From positions 124,001 through 188,000 of the forward strand of contig WGMH01000003.1 in assembly GCA_016125165.1 (NCBI GenBank): 64,000 nucleotides of DNA. Reading direction: 5' to 3'. A program made the position numbers and the translations under genes. This document shows positions 60,701 through 64,000 of this stretch, piece by piece (the first letter of the stretch is position 1; each line of letters starts with the position of its first letter). Below the pieces are notes generated by a model. That model was not told the DNA's origin. It worked only from the letters and a program-made list of their open reading frames with translations, and searched no databases. This DNA comes from Alphaproteobacteria bacterium (GTDB lineage Bacteria > Pseudomonadota > Alphaproteobacteria > Micropepsales > Micropepsaceae).

Positions 60701-61801
60701 TTAGGCTTTGGCGGCCAACGTTTCCAGCACGTCGTCACCCAGTTGGCGCAAGGTAAGCCTTTCAAAGCGCGGGGCCATTCCAAGACCCGCTGCGGAAAGC
60801 GCGGAAACGGCAGGACGGCCAACCCCGCCGAGCAGGGCCGGCGCATGGAAGACCTCCAGCCTGTCCGCAGCACCGGCATCGAGGAAGGCGGCGTGCATGC
60901 CGGCCCCGCCCTCAACCAAAAGCCGCGTGATCCCGCGCGCTGCGAGATCGCCAAGAACGGCGGTGATGGACGGGTGACCGCCCGCTTCAGCCACCTGCAC
61001 AATCTCAACACCCAGCGCGACCAGATCGGCGCGTGGTTCGGACAATGTGTAAACGATCACCGGAACCTGTTTTGCCGTCTTCGCCAGCTTCGATGAAACC
61101 GGCAGGCGGAGCATGCTGTCGAGCACCACGCGGACGGGCGAGCGATCTTCCAGTCCCGGCAGACGACAGGTGAGGTCGGGATCATCCGCCAGCGCTGTTT
61201 CGATACCCACAAGTATCGCATCGTGTTTCGCGCGGAGCAGATGACCAAAACGGCGCGCATCCTCGCCCGTGATCCATTTGCTTTCGCCGTTGGCGGCGGC
61301 GATACGGCCATCGAGGCTTTGCGCGATCTTCAGCGTCACGCGCGGGCGGTTCGCGCTCCTGTTCTGAAAGAAGCCTTCGTTCAGGTCACGCGCCTGTTTT
61401 TCCATAACAGATGTTATAATAAATAATCCCGCATCCCGCAAGATTTCGAAGCCGCGGCCGGAGACGCGCGGATCCGGGTCCTCGATCGCGCATACGACAC
61501 GCGCAATCCCAGCCTTCACCAGCGCCTCGGCACAGGGCGGCGTTTGGCCGTGATGGGCGCATGGTTCAAGCGTCACGTATGCAGTTGCGCCTGAGGCAGC
61601 ATCGCCGGCCTGTATGAGTGCTACGGTCTCGGCATGCGGACGCCCGCCCCTCTGCGTCCAGCCTCTGCCAACCACACGGCCCTCTTTCACAATCACGCAG
61701 CCTACCGCAGGATTCGGTGCAACCTGCCCAAGTCCGCGTGCGGCCAGCGATAGCGCATGGCGCATGTGACGAAGATCGGTTTCGGAAGCTCTATCGCTCA
61801 T
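60701..61801 (-). CDS. ribD: Bifunctional riboflavin deaminase-reductase
   Basis: A 366-aa protein. Residues 1 to about 145 are the deaminase: PNPAVGCVIVKEGRVVGRGWTQRGGRPHAETVALIQAG and VTLEPCAHHGQTPPCAEALV with the zinc His-Cys-Cys. The C-terminal part is the reductase: TLKIAQSLDGRIAAANGESKWITG and LLVEGGAGMHAAFLDAGAADRLEVF. It converts the pyrimidine intermediate in riboflavin synthesis. Opening gene of the ribD-thiL run. Confidence 0.96.
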   Translation of the reverse strand: MSDRASETDLRHMRHALSLAARGLGQVAPNPAVGCVIVKEGRVVGRGWTQRGGRPHAETVALIQAGDAASGATAYVTLEPCAHHGQTPPCAEALVKAGIARVVCAIEDPDPRVSGRGFEILRDAGLFIITSVMEKQARDLNEGFFQNRSANRPRVTLKIAQSLDGRIAAANGESKWITGEDARRFGHLLRAKHDAILVGIETALADDPDLTCRLPGLEDRSPVRVVLDSMLRLPVSSKLAKTAKQVPVIVYTLSEPRADLVALGVEIVQVAEAGGHPSITAVLGDLAARGITRLLVEGGAGMHAAFLDAGAADRLEVFHAPALLGGVGRPAVSALSAAGLGMAPRFERLTLRQLGDDVLETLAAKA

Positions 61802-62146
61802 TGATTCAGTCTATCAGGCACGCGCAGATTCGCCGCGCCATCACTGGAACGGTCTGCCTGTACGCAAATGTCGGTATGTAGGGGAAATGGGGATCGCAGC
61901 GATGCGCTGCAAGGGGCAAGGCCGGAAATATTTTTCCTGCGCGATTCATTTGCCAAAACAGATGCTTGCGCGACCAAATGCGGACCCGTGCGCTTGCGCA
62001 TTTTCGAATCTTGCGCGCCGCGCGGGAAAAGAAAAATCATTCACTCGCCTCATCCTGAGGAATTCCAAGGCGCTCGCCTCTGAAGTCCGCGGCAGTCCGT
62101 GGCGAAGCACAATGTGTCTTAAGGGTGCACGGCCAGCGCGAAACCG
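61802..62146. promoter_or_regulatory. Non-coding gap between nrdR and ribD
   Basis: These 345 bases have no supported gene; track ORFs there lack ribosome sites. No FMN riboswitch (RFN) consensus is visible upstream of ribD. A degenerate CCTCATCCTGAGG palindrome at 62048 resembles a common alphaproteobacterial intergenic repeat. A promoter for ribD is expected here. Confidence 0.5.
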
Positions 62147-62605
62147 TCAGTCCTTGTCGCCGGACATTTCACCCAGTAGCGCCTCGAAATCCTTGGTCTC
62201 GCGAAAGTTCTTGTAGACCGAGGCAAAGCGCACATAGGCCACCTTGTCTAGGCTCTGCAGCGCCTGCATCACCAGCTCGCCGATCATCGTGGACGGAATC
62301 TCGTTTTCGCCCAGGCTTTCCAGACGGCGAACGATCCCCGTGACACTGCGTTCGATGCGCTCGGCTTCCACCGGGCGTTTGCGCAGCGCATGCGCCAGCG
62401 AGCGTTCCAACTTGTCGCGATCGAAGGGCTCGCGCCGTCCCGACTTCTTCACCACGATCAGCTCACGCAGCTGCACGCGTTCGAAGGTGGTGAAGCGTCC
62501 GCCACAGGCCGGGCAATGACGCCGCCTGCGGATGGCCGAATTGTCTTCCGACGGGCGGCTATCCTTCACCTGACTATCGTCATGACCGCAGAACGGGCAG
62601 CGCAT
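62147..62605 (-). CDS. nrdR: Transcriptional repressor NrdR
   Basis: A 152-aa protein: zinc ribbon [46 protein letters not shown] (four Cys), then an ATP-cone ([29 protein letters not shown]). It represses ribonucleotide reductase genes when dATP is bound. It lies 21 bases after glyA on the same strand, the common order. NrdR boxes were not found in this window. Confidence 0.97.
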   Translation of the reverse strand: MRCPFCGHDDSQVKDSRPSEDNSAIRRRRHCPACGGRFTTFERVQLRELIVVKKSGRREPFDRDKLERSLAHALRKRPVEAERIERSVTGIVRRLESLGENEIPSTMIGELVMQALQSLDKVAYVRFASVYKNFRETKDFEALLGEMSGDKD

Positions 62606-62626
62606 GGTTTTCGGCTTCCTTGATGA

Positions 62627-63931
62627 TTATTGGTAGATCGGAAACTTGGCGCACAACTCTCCGACACGCGCGCGCACAGATGCTTCGACGGCAGCATCGC
62701 CCTCTTCGCCCCTTGCGGCCACCGCTTCCACCACTTCGACAATCAGCTTGCCGATGGTGCGGAATTCAGCCGGACCAAAGCCGCGCGTGGTGCCCGCCGG
62801 CGAACCCAGGCGAATGCCCGAGGTGATCGCGGGCTTTTCCGTGTCGAATGGAATGGCGTTCTTGTTGGTGGTGATCGCGGCGCGATCCAGCGCGCGTTCG
62901 GTGGCGCGGCCGGTCGCCTTTTTCGGTCGCAGATCGACCAGCATCACGTGCGTGTCCGTACCGCCGGACACAATATCGAGGCCTTCGGCGTGCAGCGTCT
63001 CGGCAAGAACCTTCGCGTTCTCCACAACATTGCGCGCGTAAATCTTGAACTCCGGCCGCAACGCCTCTCCAAAGGCCACAGCCTTTGCCGCAATTACATG
63101 CATCAGCGGGCCGCCCTGAAGCCCGGGGAATACTGCCGAATTGATCTTCTTTCCAAGATCGAGATCGCGCGACAGGATCATGCCGCCGCGCGGCCCCCGC
63201 AATGTCTTGTGCGTCGTGGTGGTAACAACGTGCGCATAGTCGAGCGGGTTGGGATGAACACCGCCCGCCACCAGACCGGCAAAGTGCGCCATGTCCACCA
63301 TGAAATACGCGCCTACGGAATCGGCGATTTCGCGGAAACGCTTGAAGTCGATGAAGCGCGCATAGGCCGAACCGCCCGCGATAATGAGCTTAGGCTTGTT
63401 CGCCTTCGCCGTGGCTTCCAATTCGTCCATGTCGATGCGGTGGTCCTGACGGCGCACGGTGTAGGACACCGGCTTGAACCATTTGCCCGACTGATTGACC
63501 GGCGAACCATGCGTGAGGTGACCACCTGCCGCCAGATCGAGCCCCATAAAGGTGTCGCCGGGCTGCATGAGCGCAAAAAACACCGCCTGATTGGCCTGGG
63601 CGCCGGAATGGGGCTGCACATTGGCGAAGTCGCATGCGAAAAGGCGCCTGGCGCGGTCGATGGCCAGTTCTTCGGCGATGTCCACGTATTCGCAGCCGCC
63701 ATAGTAACGGCGGCCCGGATAGCCTTCGGCATACTTGTTGGTGAGGACGGAACCTTGCGCTTCCATGACCGCCTTCGAGACGATGTTTTCGGAAGCGATC
63801 AGCTCGATCTTGTCGCGCTGGCGGCCAAGTTCCTGCGCAATGGCGGTGGCCACTTCGGGGTCCCGCGCACTCAGATCATCATTGAAAAAGCTGGCGCTGC
63901 GCGACCCGGTCGCGTTTTCGACTGCCGACAT
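62627..63931 (-). CDS. glyA: Serine hydroxymethyltransferase
   Basis: A 434-aa PLP enzyme: [70 protein letters not shown] Lys in [15 protein letters not shown], and a C-terminal [16 protein letters not shown]. It interconverts serine and glycine, supplying one-carbon units. It appears to be the first gene of the block in this window; the 69 bases to the window end hold its leader and no motif I can name. Confidence 0.98.
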   Translation of the reverse strand: MSAVENATGSRSASFFNDDLSARDPEVATAIAQELGRQRDKIELIASENIVSKAVMEAQGSVLTNKYAEGYPGRRYYGGCEYVDIAEELAIDRARRLFACDFANVQPHSGAQANQAVFFALMQPGDTFMGLDLAAGGHLTHGSPVNQSGKWFKPVSYTVRRQDHRIDMDELEATAKANKPKLIIAGGSAYARFIDFKRFREIADSVGAYFMVDMAHFAGLVAGGVHPNPLDYAHVVTTTTHKTLRGPRGGMILSRDLDLGKKINSAVFPGLQGGPLMHVIAAKAVAFGEALRPEFKIYARNVVENAKVLAETLHAEGLDIVSGGTDTHVMLVDLRPKKATGRATERALDRAAITTNKNAIPFDTEKPAITSGIRLGSPAGTTRGFGPAEFRTIGKLIVEVVEAVAARGEEGDAAVEASVRARVGELCAKFPIYQ

Positions 63932-64000
63932 ACCCTACCTCACCGAAATGCCTGGCACGGGATGCCCTGACGCTGGCCGCCGGACCGTACCTGTCGTGCC

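Noticed and set aside
61802-62146. FMN riboswitch upstream of ribD
   Set aside because: No conserved RFN segments are visible on the minus strand.
62630-63970. 446-aa plus-strand ORF
   Set aside because: Antisense to glyA.
1-64000. CRISPR arrays, insertion sequences, prophage, rRNA
   Set aside because: No regularly spaced repeats, transposase/integrase motifs, phage genes or rRNA segments were seen.

Overview
The window is high-GC bacterial chromosome (roughly 60% G+C by eye) from an alphaproteobacterium. Several blocks have the order usual in that class: glyA-nrdR-ribD-ribE-ribB(X)-ribH-nusB-thiL; CBP3-type ubiquinol-cytochrome c chaperone-DUF177-rpmF-plsX-fabH-ihfA-merR; aminotransferase-hom-glpX-recJ; rplM-rpsI. 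It also carries COX15/CtaA, a class I PHA synthase, a proton-pumping pyrophosphatase and TonB-dependent uptake. The order is not certain; a Rhizomicrobium/Micropepsales-, Caulobacterales- or Sphingomonadales-like organism would fit, but this is a guess. No prophage, transposase, rRNA or CRISPR array is visible.

Layout. 0-6.7 kb: end of a sensor kinase, a molybdopterin-binding/nucleotidyltransferase fusion, an IscU-like scaffold, a GH13 glucosidase, a ClpP paralogue, a sirtuin and a secreted DUF11 protein. 6.75-8.03 kb: tRNA-Glu, then a family 2 glycosyltransferase preceded by a 48-residue peptide gene that the ORF track misses. 8.1-19.5 kb: recJ, glpX, hom, aminotransferase, OmpA lipoprotein, phaC, a membrane protein, a serine hydrolase and argC. 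19.5-22.1 kb: HprK-like kinase, PqqD-like protein and a PRMT-like methyltransferase around a divergent promoter region. 22-30.1 kb: an uptake/hydrolysis locus (winged-helix regulator, carboxylesterase, TonB receptor, tandem TetR regulator, MFS transporter). 30.2-33.4 kb: a secreted repeat protein and a CadC-like regulator. 33.5-39.7 kb: ribosomal proteins S9/L13, then a compact run of small metabolic genes. 40-48.9 kb: a MetY-like sulfhydrylase, heme A synthase, a phosphodiesterase, a thiolase/OB-fold pair, an oxidoreductase and a tandem DsbA-fold protein, ending in tRNA-Pro. 49-64 kb: mostly core lipid, ribosome, energy and riboflavin genes.

How genes work together. The riboflavin block makes FMN/FAD precursors and shares translational coupling with nusB and thiL. 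plsX-fabH feeds fatty acid and phospholipid synthesis beside rpmF. The divergent TetR/TonB locus looks like regulated uptake of an unknown, probably hydrophobic ester. The thiolase plus DUF35 protein is the usual acyl-CoA thiolysis pair.

Most unusual points: (1) the 48-aa peptide next to a glycosyltransferase, with a Trp-x-x-Pro-x-Val motif resembling leader motifs bound by PqqD-like RRE domains; (2) the HprK-like/PqqD-like/PRMT7-like set with no lasso cyclase or other RiPP maturase nearby; (3) a palindromic dispersed repeat carried in frame inside the heme A synthase gene; (4) a RibBA-type protein whose GTP cyclohydrolase II half has lost its zinc ligands; (5) several duplicated-domain fusions (tandem TetR, tandem DsbA fold, double winged helix). 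All functional statements are from reading the sequence; no search was run.
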